DNA of 64,000 nucleotides from Rhodeus uyekii (GCA_037043235.1 JAWRVZ010000095.1:939001-1003000), one strand, 5' to 3'; counted from the first letter of the stretch, positions 22,864-36,599 are shown. Made by a program: numbers and translations. The notes: generated by a model from the letters alone, not told the origin.

Positions 22864-24678
22864 TATAGCTGCTAGCAGCCATCACGGGGCCAAGCGCAAG
22901 GAGGGCATTAAATGTCATGCCGACATGACTGGCATCATCAGACCAACGGCAGTAAGAATCTAAAGACATTTCAATATGACTTAAGTCTAAATGGCTGAAA
23001 AACCAACAATACGGTCTTTAGCAATTCGATTTAATGGTTTATCGCATTCAACCAACAGGCAGCGCTGTAACCAAATTGTAGTGTGTGGTACATTGAGAGT
23101 GTGGTGACATTGACACATGCAAAGTTTGCTTTCAATTGGGTAAACCATTGCTGACAGCACTAAAGTCATGTGTTTGTTAAACATAGCATCTTATAAGAAA
23201 AATCGAAATGGCAGATGCTCAAAATGGCCGATATGGGAAAATGTGGTATCACAGGACTCGGCATGACCAACTGGATCTAAAGACAGCAGTTTCATGATTT
23301 TTAGACAAAGCGTTCAGGAGTTATAATCAAAAATGTCAGTTTTTTAATATCTCCTGACCACTAGGGGGCAGAGCGCCAAAACTCTGCAGGTAGCCTCAGA
23401 CCATGATTGACATAACACACACCTAGTTTGGTCAGAAAAGGCTAATGCATTGCGGAGATAAAGCCTCAATTTCAATTTTGCGACCATTACGTCGGATTCT
23501 TTCGCGAGTTATTCGTAAACGGTTTGACATATCAACTTTCTTTGGATAACTTTTTGTCATGATGGTCTGGAGATGATGTGGTTCAATTTTGGTGAAAATT
23601 GGACAAACGGTCTGGGAGGAGTTCGAAAAAGTAGGTTTTTAAAGAAAAATAACATGGCAAATCGGAGGTTTGGCCGAATATAACATATTTGGTATCTATG
23701 GTCTCGGCTTGACCCAATGAACACATTAAGACCATTTGTTTTACAATAGGTTAACGTCATCAAAAGTTATTAGCATATTTGTAAATTTGGTTATAACTTT
23801 TGACCACAAGGTGGCGCTGCCCCCAAACTTTTTGTGCCGTATCAAGATTAGGTGCCGAAGACACATATTGAGTTTCGTAACGATACGCCAATCCATTTGT
23901 TAAATATAGCAATTTATGACAATATTCAAAATGGCCGACGCTCTAAATGGCCGATATGGGAAAATTTGGTATCGCACGACTCGGCATGATGCACTGAATC
24001 TAACGAGACCAGTTTTATGATTTTTGGACAAAGCGTTCAGGAGTTGTAAGGAAAAATGTCACTTTTTCATATCTCCTGACCACTAGGGGGCACAGCGCCA
24101 AAACTCTGCAGGTAGCCTCAGACCATGATTGACATAACACACACCGAGTTTGGTCAGAAAACGCTAATGCGTTGTGGAGATAGAGCCTCAAGTTCATTTT
24201 TGCGATCATTACGTCGGATTCTTTCGTGAGTTATTCGTAAACGGTTTGACATTTCAACTTTCTTTGGATAACTTTTTGTCAGCATGGTCTGGAGATGATG
24301 TGGTTCAATTTTCGTGAAAATCGGACAAACGGCCTAGGAGGAGTTCGAAAAAGTAGGTTTTTCATAAAATTCAAAATGGCGGGAAAATATTCATGACGGA
24401 AAATGACGTCATAGGGTGCAATCGAATCGTCTTGAGCCAAGGAATCAGTTGACAAAAGAATTTTGTTTCTAGGACATACGGTTCAAAAGTTATTTACGTA
24501 AACGTGAGTGCAACTTTGGACAGTTGGTGGCGCTATAGAGATTGAGTTAGAGACTTCAATTTTGCTATGGTCAATGATTGGACTGTCCTTTATGAGTGTG
24601 CCAACTTTTTTTCATTTTCCCGTTTACGGTTCTATGGGCTGCCATAGACTCCCATGGCACAAGAAAAAGAATAATAAA
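22864..24678 (+). mobile_element. A unit 11 (long, 1815 bp)
   Basis: Nearly identical to A units 8 and 19, including length. Enters A12 directly through AGAAAAAGAATAATAAA. Confidence 0.85.
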
Positions 24679-25784
24679 TATAGCTGCTAGCAGCCATCAC
24701 GGGGCCAAGCGCAAGGAGGGCATTAAATGTCATGCCGACATGGCTGGCATCATCAGACCAACAGCAGTAAGAATCTAAAGACATTTCAATATGACTTAAG
24801 TCTAAATGGCTGAAAAATCAACAATAGGGTCTTTAGTAATTCGATTTAATGGTTTATCACATTCAACCAACAGGCAGCGCTGTAACCACATTGTAGTGTC
24901 AATTCATGTGGTACATTGAGAGTGTGGTGACATTGACACATGCAAAGTTTGCTTTCAATTGGGTAAACCGTTGCTGACAGAGCACTAAAGTCATGTGTTT
25001 GTTAAACATAGAATCTTATAAGAAAAATCGAAATGGCAGACGCTCAAAATGGCCGATATGGGAAAATTTGGTATCACAGGACTCGGCATGACCCACTGGA
25101 TCTAAAGAGACCAGTTTCATGATTTTTGGCCAAAGGGTTCAGGAGTTATAAGCAAAAAAGTCAGTTTTTTAATATCTCCTGACCACTAGGGGGCAGAGCG
25201 CCAAAACTCTGCAGGTAGCCTCAAACCATGATTGACATAACACACACCTAGTTTGGTCAGAAAAGGCTAATGCATTGGGGAGATAAAGCCTCAATTTCAT
25301 TTTGGCGACTTTTACCTCAGATTCTTTCACGAGTTATTCGTAAACGGTTTGACGAATCAACTTTGTTTATATATCGTTTTGTCAACATTGTCAGGAGATG
25401 ATGTGGTTCAATTTTCGTGAACATCGGACGAACGGCCTAGGAGGAGTTCGACAAAGTAGGTTTTTCATAAAATTCAAAATGGCGGGAAAATTTTCATGAC
25501 GGAAAATGACGTCATAGGGTGCAATCGAATCGTCTTGAGCCAAGGAATCAGTGGACAAAAGAATTTTGTTTCTAGGACATACGGTTCAAAAGTTATTTAC
25601 GTAAACGTGAGTGCAACTTTGGACAGTTGGTGGCGGTAGAGAGATTGAGTTAGAGACTTCAATTTTGCTATGGTCAATGATTAGACTCTCCTTTATGAGT
25701 GTGCCAACTTTTTTTCATTTTCCCGCTTACGGTTCTATGGGCTGTCATAGACTTCAATGGCAGAAGAAGAATAATAATAATAAA
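24679..25784 (+). mobile_element. A unit 12 (short), split by B2
   Basis: Near-identical to A unit 3 down to GGCAGAAGAAGAATAATAAT. Where A3 continues into an A tail, A12 has the complete element B2, then AAT and an A tail (27924-27973). This is a filled/empty site pair inside the window. Confidence 0.85.
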
Positions 25785-27863
25785 TATAGCTGCAAGCAGC
25801 AATGACCGGGGTTCAAACGTAGCAGGACCATCTGAGCTGTCATGACTGTTTGTGGTCAATCTGACTAGTTCTCCTAATGTGCACAGTTCTGTGAGGTTTC
25901 TACTTTGTGCAAACAATGTATATACATCTTTCAAAGATGTTCAGAATGAGAAGATCAAATGATATTGACATTGTGAACTGAACATATGAACAGTTATGTC
26001 GGTTTATGTCGGTCTATGTCAATCTGACTTGTTCTCCACATACACAAAGCTTTATGAAGTTATGGATATGTTTAACACTGCACGTCATATCATTTGAACT
26101 GTTATGACCTTTTTTTGTCAATCTGACTAGTTTTCCTAATGAGCACAGTTCTGTGAAGTTTCTACTCTGTGCAAACAATGAATAGACATCTTTCAAAGAT
26201 GTTCAGACTGAGAAGATTAAATGATATTAATATTGTGAACTGAACATCTGAACTGTTCTGTCGGTTTATGTCAGTCTATGTCAATCTGACTTGTTCTCCA
26301 CATAAAAAGATTTTCTGGCCTGATGGTGCCTCTTGTGGACAAAACTACTATTACAGCTTTTCTAAGATTTTAAAATGTAGATCGTTTGTAATTTATTGTG
26401 AGCCCTATGAGCATCAGAAATACATGAGACCTGACACATTTCTTCAAAATGACTTGTTCTTAACATGTTCACAGATCTGTGACGTTTCTCTTGTGGACAA
26501 AACTAGTATTACAGCTTTTCTAAGATTTTAAAATGTAGATGGTTTATAATTTATTGTGAGCCGTACGAGCATCAGAAATACATGAAACCTCACAGGTTTC
26601 TTCATAATGTCTTGTTCTTAACATTTACACAGTTTTGTGAAGTTTCTTGTTTTTGGACAAGATATATAGACATTATAATCACAATAGGCCAAATCAGAAA
26701 TATATGAAAAATTGTATCTACTGAACGGTTTAACTAATCGAAAATCCTTTGACAACTTTTTGCCTTGAGTGTCCCTAGATGATGCGTGTGAATTTTCAAG
26801 CCAGTGAGATTGACGGCCTATGACGAGTTCGAAAAATTTGAAATTTCAAAAATCTCCAATATTTCGCAAACAATTTGATTGACAGCAGTGGTTCTTGAGG
26901 AAAAGTTGTTCAGTATGAGGAGATCTATCAGATGATATCAATATTTTGTGGATGCGTGAAACACCACGTGAATAGAGACGCAAAAAACTCGTTAGCGCCA
27001 AATAGTGTCCGATTTTCTTCAAAATTCTGACAGACCACTAGGGCCATGAGTCAAACACGCCCATCGAGTTTCGTTCCGATCGACCTTCGATAAGCTAGTC
27101 TAATTGATGCTCAAATTTCATTGGCCGATGACGGTCATGTTTTTTGAGATACACCAATGTCCTCATAGAGCATCATGGACCCTTGGACAAAGACCGTGCA
27201 TGACAAGTCTCAGGTCAATCGGACTACCATGTGACCCTGTACAGGTGAATGAGTGTTTTTTTCGCAGTATAGCGCCACCAAGTGGTCAATCATGGCAGTT
27301 TTTTTGGTGTGACCACAAATTGAGCTTATACATGACTATGTGAAGTTTGGTGAGATTATCTCTTTGCGTTCCAGAGCTATTACGATTTTAGCAAAAGTGT
27401 CTCCGCCTTATGCGAACGTTTTATTGTCTTGTTGCAAGCGTGAATCACCAATTAAAATTCCTTTGACAACTTTTGGTCATGAGAGTCTCTAGATGATGCG
27501 TGGGAAATTTTGCGTGATTTGGCCAAACGGCCTATGAGGAGTTCGAAAAAATTTTTTTTCAGAAAATTCAAAATGGCGGAAAATTTTTATAGGCGGAAAT
27601 GAAATCGGAGATATACATTTTTTAAGTCTTGAGCCAAGGATTCCAGGGATATAAGACACTTGAGTGTACGACAAACTGTCTATGAGTTATTAGCAATTTA
27701 GGTATTTTGATCGCTGTAGCGCCACCTATTGGCCAATCGGGGTCATATTTTGATACGTTCTCCCCAAATTGAGACCTACCTTCTGGCCAACTTTCAAGTC
27801 TCTAGACATTACGGTTTGGTCTGCACGATAAGAAGTACGGCAGAATAATAATAATAATAATAA
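25785..27863 (+). mobile_element. B element copy 2 (B2)
   Basis: Head TATAGCTGCAAGCAGC, GACC and the key GGGGTTCAAACG. It lacks part of the second 5' module present in B1 (junction near 26060: TATGAAGTTATGGATATG). The 3' half carries the A/B shared core and ends ACGGCAGAATAATAATAAT before its own B tail. Close to B3 over the last few hundred bases. No coding potential. Confidence 0.85.
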
Positions 27864-27911
27864 AAATCTTAACAATTACAATAGGTTTTCAACGCTTCGC
27901 GTTTGAACCCC
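27864..27911 (+). repeat. B tail of B2
   Basis: Leader AAATCTTAACAATTACAATA (27864-27883), then a 28-nt hairpin segment containing AACGCTTCGCGTT and ending CGTTTGAACCCC. That end is the exact reverse complement of the B key. Confidence 0.85.
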
Positions 27912-27923
27912 TAATAATAATAA

Positions 27924-27973
27924 GAACCGGAACAAAAACAATAGGTGCCTCCGCACCTTCGGTGCTTGGCCCC
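27924..27973 (+). repeat. A tail T6 (1 unit), inferred tail of A12
   Basis: A standard A tail directly after the B tail, separated by TAATAATAA. No A head lies between the B2 head and this tail, so it matches the interrupted A12 upstream of B2. Confidence 0.8.
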
Positions 27974-27977
27974 TAAA

Positions 27978-28653
27978 TATAGCTGCTAGCAGCCATCACG
28001 GGGCCAAGCGCAAGGAGGGCATTAAATGTCATGCCGACATGGCTGGCATCATCAGACCAACGGCAGTAAGAATCTAAAGAGATTTCAATATGACTTAAGT
28101 CTAAATGGCTGAAAAATCAACAATACGGTCTTTAGTATTTCGATTTAATGGTTTATCACATTCAACCAACAGGCAGCGCTGTAACCAAATTGTAGTGTCA
28201 ATTCATGTGGTACATTGAGAGTGTGGTGACATTGACACATGCAAAGTTTGCTTTCAATTGGGTAAACCATTGCTGACAGACCACTAAAGTCATGTGTTTG
28301 TTAAACATAGCATCTTATAAGAAAAATCGAAATGGCAGACGCTCAAAATGGCCGATATGGGAATATTTGGTATCACAGGACTCGGCATGACCCACTGGAT
28401 CTAAAGAGACCAGTTTCATGATTTTTGGACAAAGCGTTCAGGAGTTATAATCAAAAATGACAGTTTTTCATATCTCCTGACCAGTAGGGGGCAGAGCGCC
28501 AAAACTCTGCAGGTAGCCTCAGACTCAATTTTGCTATGGTCAATGATTGAGACCTCCTTTATGAGTGTGCCAACTTTTTTTCATTTTCCCGCTTACGGTT
28601 CTATGGGCTGTCATAGACTTCAATGGCAGAAGAATAATAATAATAATAATAAA
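27978..28653 (+). mobile_element. A unit 13 (internally deleted, split by B3)
   Basis: The first ~545 bp match A2/A4/A9, including the CCAGTAGGGGGCAG variant. Near 28525 CTCAGAC jumps to TCAATTTTGCTATGG, deleting about 500 bp with the core and CRE site. The AAT tract leads straight into B3. Confidence 0.85.
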
Positions 28654-30789
28654 TATAGCTGCAAGCAGCAATGACCGGGGTTCAAACGTCTCAAGACCAT
28701 CTGAGCTGTCAAGACGGTTTGTGGTCAATCTGACTTGTTTTCCTAATGTGCACAGTTCTGTGAAGTTTCTACTTTGTGTAAACAATGTATAGACATCTTT
28801 CAAAGATGTTCAGAATGAGAAGATCAAATGATATTGACATTGTGAACTGAACATATGAACAGTTATGTCGGTCTATGTCAATCTGACTTGTTCTCCACAT
28901 AAACAGAGCTTTATGAAGTTTCTAGTTTGTGTAAATTATATATAGACATGTTACAAATTTTTTCAGTATGGGAAGATCTATCAAATGATAGTAATGTGGA
29001 TATGTTTAACACTACACGTCATATCATTTGAACTGTTATGACCTTTTTTGTCAATCTGACTAGTTTACCTAATGAGCACAGTTCTGTGAAGTTTCTACTC
29101 TGTGTGAATAGACATCTTTCAAAGATGTTCAGACTGAGAAGATTAAATGATATTAATATTGTGAACTGAACATCTGAACTGTTCTGTCAGTTTATGTCAG
29201 TCTATGTCAATCTGACTTGTTCTCCACATAAAAAGATTTTCTAGCCTGATGGTGCCTCTTGTGGACAAAAGTAGTATTACAGCTTTTCTAAGATTTTAAA
29301 ATAAAGATTGTTTATAATTTATTGTGAGCCCTATGAGCATCAGAAATACATGAGACCTGACACATTTCTTCAAAATGACTTGTTCTTAACATGTTCACAG
29401 TTCTGTGACGTTTCTCTTGTGGACAAAAGTAGTATTACAGCTTTTCTAAGATTTTAAAATAGAGAGTGTTTATAATTTATTGTGAGCCCTATGAGCTGCA
29501 GAAATACATGAAACCCGACACATTTCTTCAAAATGACTTGTTCTTAACATTTACACAGTTTGGTGAAGTTTCTTGTTTGTGGACGAGATATATAGGCTTT
29601 TTATTCACAATAGGCCAGACCTGAAATATATGAAAAATTATATCTGCTGAACGGGTTAACTAATCAAAATTCTTTGAATAACTTTTTGCCTTGAGTGTCC
29701 CTAGATGATGCGTGTGAATTTTCAAGCCAATCGTATTGACCGCCTATGACGAGTTCGAAAAATTTGAAATTTCAAAAATCTCCAATATTTCGCAAACAAT
29801 TTGATTGACAGCAGTGGTTCTTGAGGCAAAGTTGTTCAGTATGAGGAGATCTATCATATGATATCAATATTCTGTGGATGCGTGAAATACCACGTGAGTA
29901 GAGACGCAAAAAACTTGTTAGCGCCAACTAGTGTCCGATTTTTTTCAAAATTCTGACAGACCACTATGGCCATGCGTCAAACACACCCATCGAGTTTCGT
30001 TCCGATCGACCTTCGTTAGGCTGGTCTAATTGATGCTCAAAGTTCATTGGCCGATGACGGCCATGTTTTTTGAGATACACCAATGTCCTCATAGACCATC
30101 AGGGACCCTTGGTCAAAGACCGTGCATGACAAGTTTCAGGTCAATCAGATAAACATGTGACCCTGTACAGGTGATTTAGTGTTTTTTTCACAATATAGCG
30201 CCACCAAGTGGTCAACTGGCCCAGTTTTTTTGGTGTGACCACAAAATGACCTTATACATGACTATGTGAAGTTTGTTGAGATTATCTCTTTGCGTTCCAG
30301 AGTTATTACGATTTTAGCAAAAGTGTCTCCGCACTATGCGAACGTTTTAGCGTGTTGTTGCAAGCCTGAATCACCGATCGAAATTATTTGAATAACTTTT
30401 GGTCATGAGAGTCTCTAGATGATATGTGTGAAGTTTCACGTTATTTGGACAAACGGCCTATGAGGAGTTCGAAAAAATTTTTTTTCAGAAAATTCAAAAT
30501 GGCGGACAATTTTTATAGGCGGAAATGAAATCGGAGATATACATTTTTTAAGTCTTGAGCCAAGGATTCCAGGGATATAAGACACTTGAGTGTACGACAA
30601 ACTGTCTATGAGTTATTAGCAATTTAGGTATTTTGATCGCTGTAGCGCCACCTATTGGCCAATCGGGGTCATATTTTGATACGTTCTCCCCAAATTGAGA
30701 CCTACCTTCTGGCCAACTTTCAAGTCTCTAGACATTACGGTTTGGTCTGGACGATAAGAAGTACGGCAGAATAATAATAATAATAATAA
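28654..30789 (+). mobile_element. B element copy 3 (B3)
   Basis: Head TATAGCTGCAAGCAGC, key GGGGTTCAAACG, then full 5' modules and the 3' half with the shared core. It ends ACGGCAGAATAATAAT and its own B tail, so head, body and tail are contiguous. This makes it the best single reference copy of family B in the window. Confidence 0.85.
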
Positions 30790-30837
30790 AAATCTTAACA
30801 ATTACAATAGGTTTTCAACGCTTCGCGTTTGAACCCC
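30790..30837 (+). repeat. B tail of B3
   Basis: Leader AAATCTTAACAATTACAATA (30790-30809) and hairpin (30810-30837) ending CGTTTGAACCCC, the reverse complement of the B key. Confidence 0.85.
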
Positions 30838-30849
30838 TAATAATAATAA

Positions 30850-30958
30850 GAACCGGAACAAAAACAATAGGTGCCTCCGCACCTTCGGTGCTTGGCCCCT
30901 AATAATAAGAACCGGAACAAAAACAATAGGTGCCTCCGCACCTTCGGTGCTTGGCCCC
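30850..30958 (+). repeat. A tail cluster T7 (2 units)
   Basis: Two standard A tails directly after the B3 tail. Bracket counting assigns them to A13 (split by B3) and A11. Confidence 0.8.
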
Positions 30959-30962
30959 TAAA

Positions 30963-32026
30963 TAGCTGCTAGCAGCCATCACGGGGCCAAGCGCAAGGAG
31001 GGCATTAAATGTCATGCCGACATGGCTGGCATCATCAGACCAATGGCGAAAAATCAACAATACGGTCTTTAGTAATTCGATTTAATGGTTTATCACATTC
31101 AACCAGCAGGCAGCGCTGTAACCAAATTGTAGTGTCAATTCATGTGGTACATTGAGAGTGTGGTGACATTGACACATGCAAAGTTTGCTTTCAATTGGGT
31201 AAACCATTGCTGACAGAGCACTAAAGTCATGTGTTTGTTAAACATAGAATCTTATAAGAAAAATCGAAATGGCAGACGCTCAAAATGGCCGATATGGGAA
31301 AATTTGGTATCACAGGACTCGGCATGACCCATTGGATCTAAAGAGACCAGTTTCATGATTTTTGGCCAAAGGGTTCAGGAGTTATAAGCAAAAAAGTCAG
31401 TTTTTTAATATCTCCTGACCACTAGGGGGCAGAGCGCCAAAACTCTGCAGGTAGCCTCAAACCATGATTGACATAACACACACCTAGTTTGGTCAGAAAA
31501 GGCTAATGCATTGGGGAGATAAAGCCTCAATTTCATTTTGGCGACTTTTACCTCAGATTCTTTCACGAGTTATTCGTAAACGGTTTGACGAATCAACTTT
31601 GTTTATATATCGTTTTGTCAACATTGTCAGGAGATGATGTGGTTCAATTTTCGTGAACGTCGGACGAACGGCCTAGGAGGAGTTCGACAAAGTAGGTTTT
31701 TCATAAAATTCAAAATGGCGGGAAAATTTTCATGACGGAAAATGACGTCATAGGGTGCAATCGAATCGTCTTGAGCCAAGGAATCAGTGGACAAAAGAAT
31801 TTTGTTTCTAGGACATACGGTTCAAAAGTTATTTACGTAAACGTGAGTGCAACTTTGGACAGTTGGTGGCGGTAGAGAGATTGAGTTAGAGACTTCAATT
31901 TTGCTATGGTCAATGATTAGACTCTCCTTTATGAGTGTGCCAACTTTTTTTCATTTTCCCGCTTACGGTTCTATGGGCTGTCATAGACTTCAATGGCAGA
32001 AGAAGAATAATAATAATAATAATAAA
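30963..32026 (+). mobile_element. A unit 14 (short, head lacks TA, small deletion)
   Basis: The head reads CCTAAATAGCTGCTAGCAGC, missing one TA as in A units 22, 29 and 30. Near 31048 CAATGGC joins GAAAAATC, a deletion of about 50 bp relative to A22. Passes into A15 through AAT. Confidence 0.85.
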
Positions 32027-33137
32027 TATAGCTGCTAGCAGCCATCACGGGGCCAAGCGCAAGGAGGGCATTACATGTTATGCCGACATGGCTTGCATCA
32101 TCAGACCAACGGCAGTAAGAATCTAAAGACATTTCAATATGACTTAAGTCTAAATGGCTGAAAAATCAACAATACGGTCTTTAGTATTTCGATTTAATGG
32201 TTTATCACATTCAACCAACAGGCAGCGCTGTAACCAAATTGTAGTGTCAATTCATGTGGTACATTGAGAGTGTGGTGACTGACACATGCAAAGTTTGCTT
32301 TCAATTGGGTAAACCATTGCTGACAGAGCACTAAAGTCATGTGTTTGTTAAACTTAGCATCTTATAAGAAAAATCGAAATGGCAGACGCTCAAAATGGCC
32401 GATATGGGAATATTTGGTATCACAGGACTCGGCATGACCCACTGGATCTAAAGAGACCAGTTTCATGTTTTTTGGCCAAAGGGTTCAGAAGTTATAAGCA
32501 AAAAAGTCAGTTTTTCATAACTCCTGACCACTAGGGGGCAGAGCGCCAAAACTCTGCAGGTAGCCTCAGACCATGATTGACATAACACACACCTAGTTTG
32601 GTCAGAAAAGACTAATGCATTGCGGAGATAAAGCCTCAGTTTCAATTTGGCGACTTTTACCTCGGATTCTTTCGCGAGTTATTCGTAAACGGTTTGTCGA
32701 ATCAACTTTCTTTATATATCGTTTTGTCCACATTGTCGGGAGATGATGTGGTTCAATTTTCGTGAAGATCGGACGAACGGCCTAGGAGGAGTTCGACAAA
32801 GTAGGTTTTTCATAAAATTCAAAATGGCGGGAAAATTTTCATGACGGAAAATGACGTCATAGGGTGCAATCGAATCGTCTTGAGCCAAGGAATCAGTGGA
32901 CAAAAGAATTTTGTTTCTAGGACATACGGTTCAAAAGTTATTTACGTAAACGTGAGTGCAACTTTGGACGGTTGGTGGCGCTATAGAGATTGAGTTAGAG
33001 ACTTCAATTTTGCTATGGTCAATGATTGGACTCTCCTTTATGAGTGTGCCAACTTTTTTTCATTTTCCCGCTTACGGTTCTATGGGCTGTCATAGACTTC
33101 AATGGCAGAAGAAGAATAATAATAATAATAATAATAA
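32027..33137 (+). mobile_element. A unit 15 (short), complete with tail
   Basis: Type shared with A units 20, 26 and 27: GCATTACATGTTATGCC, GGCTTGCATC and GGTGACTGACACATGC. The AAT tract is uninterrupted and leads to tails. A20, the same type, has A21 at that position. Confidence 0.85.
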
Positions 33138-33243
33138 GAACCGGAACAAAAACAATAGGTGCCTCCGCACCTTCGGTGCTTGGCCCCTAATAAGAACCGG
33201 AACAAAAACAATAGGTGCCTCCGCACCTTCGGTGCTTGGCCCC
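33138..33243 (+). repeat. A tail cluster T8 (2 units)
   Basis: Two standard A tails with hairpins at 33158-33187 and 33214-33243. They close A15 and A14. Confidence 0.85.
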
Positions 33244-33247
33244 TAAA

Positions 33248-34752
33248 TATAGCTGCAAGCAGCAATGACGGGGCCAAGCACAAACAGGGCATTGACGTGG
33301 CCGGCAGCATAAGAGCAATTGAAGTAATCAACAACTAAATGCATTTTAATATGATTTTAGGCTAAATGGCTGAAAAATCATTAATACAGACACTGTAATT
33401 TGAATGAAAAGTTTATCGCTTTGGACCAATAGTTGGCGCTGTGTCCAAATTGTTAGAATTGGGTCCGAGTAATGTGACAATGAAATCTGCAAAGTTTGGT
33501 GTTATTTGGACAAAACATTACTGACTTAAAGCATTAAAGTCATTTTGTCATCACTACCTCAAATTTGTAATTGCGGTATACGAAAACGGTTTTGTCTATC
33601 GACACGAAATCCATAACTTTTTGTCAGCACAGTCTGAAGATGATACGATTCGATTTTGGTGAAAATCGGACAAACGGTCTGGGAGGAGTTTGAAAAAGTA
33701 GGTTTTTGAATGAAACAACATGGCGGATATGAAATTTAGGCAAACTATGTCAAATTTGGTATCTGTGTTCTCGGTGTGACCCAAGGAACATATTAAGATC
33801 ATTTGTTTTAAAATAGCTTAATGTAATCAAAAGTTATTAGCATTTTTGGAAATTGTGTTATAACTTTTGACCACAAGGTGGCGCTGCCCCGAAACTTTTG
33901 GTGTAGGTTCAAATCAAGGTCCCAAAGACACATACTGAGTTTCGTAATGATACGCCAATGCGTTTGTAAAATATAGCATTTTACGACAAATTTCAAAATG
34001 GCCAACGCCCAAAATGGCCGATATAAGAAAATTTGGTATCGGACGACTCAGCATGATGCCCTGAATCTAAAGAGACCAGTTTTATGATTTTTGACCAAAG
34101 TGTTCAGAAGTTATAAGCAAAAAAGTCAATTTTTTATATCTCCTGACCACTAGGGGGCAGTGCACCAAAACTCTGCAGGTAGCCTCAGATTATGACTACT
34201 ATGACACACACCAATTTTGGTCTGAATATGCAAATGCGTTGCGGAGATATAGCCTCAAGTTCATTTTTGCGGCAAATTCGTCGAACTCTTTCGCAAGTTT
34301 ATCAAAAACGGAATGACCAATCAACTTGATTTCCATAACTTTTTGTCTCCATAGTCTGGAGATGATGTGGTTCATTTTTTGTGAGAATCGGACAAACGGC
34401 CTAGGAGGAGTTCGACAAAGTAGGTTTTTCATAAAACTCAAAATTGCGGAAAAATTTTCATGACGGAAAATGACGTCATAGGGTGCAATCGAATCGGCTT
34501 GACCCAAGGAATCAGTGGACAAAGGAATTTTGTTTCTAGCCCTTATGGTTCAAGAGTTATTAGCATAAATGTAAGTGTAACTTTGGACAGTTGGTGGCGC
34601 TAGAGGGATTGAGGTAGAGACTCCAAAATTGGTGTGGTCAATGATTGGACTGTCCTCTATGTGTGTGCCAAATTTCATCATTTTCCTGCATACGGTTCTA
34701 TGGGCTGCCATTGACTTCTGGGTGGAAGAAGAAGAAGAAGAATAATAATAAA
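33248..34752 (+). mobile_element. A unit 16 (diverged)
   Basis: The most diverged A copy. The head is TATAGCTGCAAGCAGCAATG with GGGGCCAAGCAC, so the key is intact. The 5' body differs at many sites (for example GACCAATAGTTGGCGCTGTG), about 300 bp of the first module is missing, and the core is GGACAAACGGCCTAGG. The CRE palindrome is present. It ends GGGTGGAAGAAGAAGAAG then AAT and enters A17. Probably an older insertion. Confidence 0.8.
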
Positions 34753-36599
34753 TATAGCTGCAAGCAGCCATGACGGGGCCAAGCATTAGGAGGGCATTAA
34801 ATGTTATGCCGACATGGCTGGCAGCATCAGACCAACAGCAGTAAGCATCTAAAGACATACCAATATGACTTCAGTCTAAATGGCTGAAAAATCATCAATA
34901 CGGTCTTTAGCAATTCAATGTAATGGTTTATCACGTTCGATAACTCAGCGCTGTAACCAAACTGATGTGTCAAATCATGTGGTATATCCAGAGTGAGGTG
35001 ACAATGACACATGCAAAGTTTGGTGTCAATAGGGTAAAGCATTGCTGACATCCAGCTTTAAAGTCATGTGTTTGTTAAGCATAGCATTTCATGACAAAAT
35101 TCTAAATAGCTGACGCTGAAAATGGCCGATATGGGAAAATTTGGTATCGCACGACTCGGCATGATGCCCTGAATCTAAAGACAGCAGTTTCATGATTTTT
35201 GGACAAAGCATTCAGGAGTTATAATCAAAAATGTCAGTATTTTATATCTCCTGACCACTAGGGGGCAGAGCGCCAAAACTCTGCAGGTAGCCTCAGATCA
35301 TGATTGACATGACACACAGAAAGTTTGGTCAGAATACGCTAATGCGTTGCGGAGATATAGCCTCGCTTTATTTGGTGGCCATTTGGTCAAATTTGTTCGC
35401 AATTTTATCGAAACCTGTTTGACGAATCAACTTTATTTTAATAACTTTTTGTCAGCATGGTCTGAAGATGTTATGATTCAATTTTGGTGAAAATTGGACA
35501 AACGGTGTGGGAGGAGTTCGAAAAAGTAGGTTTTTAAAGAAAAACAACATGGCGGACAGGAAGTTTGGCCGACTATGACAAATTTGGTATCTGTGTTCTC
35601 GGTTTGACCCAAGGAACGTATAAAGACAACTTATTTTACCATAGGTTAACGTGTTCAAAAGTTATTAGCATTTTTGCAAATTTGTTTATAACTTTTGACC
35701 ACAAGGTGGCGCTGCCTCGAAACTTTTTGTGTTGTATCAGGCCCAGATGCCGAAGACACATATCGAGTTTCGTAACGATACACCAATGTGTTTGTTAAAT
35801 ATAGCAATTTATGACAAAATTCAAAATGGCCGACCCTCAAAATGGCCGATATGGGAAAATTTGGTATTGCACGACTCGGCATGATGCCCTGAATCTAACG
35901 AGACCAGTTTTATGATTTTTGATCGAAGCGTTCAGAAGTTATAAGCAAATATTTCACTTTTTCATATCTCCAGACCACTAGGGGGCAGAGCGCCAAATCT
36001 CCGCAGGTAGCCTCAGACCATCATTGCCATAACACACACCAAGTTTGGTCAGAATACGCTAATGCGTTGCAGAGATAAAGCCTCGCTTTCATTTCTGCGG
36101 CCATTTTGTCGAATTCATTCGCAAGTTATTCGTAAACGGTTTGACAAATAAACTTTCTTTTAATAACTTTTTGTACGCATAGTCTGGAGATGATGTGGTT
36201 CAATTTTCGTGAAAATCGGACAAACGGCCTAGGAGGAGTTCGAAAAAGTAGGTTTTTCGTAAAATTCAAAATGGCGGGAAAATTTTCATGACGGAAAATG
36301 ACGTCATAGGGTGCAATCGAATCGTCTTGAGCCAAGGAATTAGTGGACGAAAGAATTTTGTTTCTAGGACATACGGTTCAAGAGTTATTTACGTAAACGT
36401 GAGTGCAACTTTGGACAGTTGGTGGCGCTAGAGACATTGAGTTAGAGACTTCAAATTTGCTATGGTCAATGATTGGCTTGTCCTCTATCAGTGTGCCAAA
36501 TTTTATCATTTTCCCGCAAACGGTTCTATGGCCTTACATAGACTTCCATGGCGGAAGAAGAAGAAGAAGAAGAAGAAGAAGATGAATAATAATAATAAA
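34753..36599 (+). mobile_element. A unit 17 (long, GCTGCAAGCAGC head)
   Basis: Head TATAGCTGCAAGCAGCC and CATGACGG. From about 35218 on it is nearly identical to A6, and it supplies the ~400 bp that A6 lost. Ends in a GAA run (about 36554-36582) and AAT. Confidence 0.85.
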
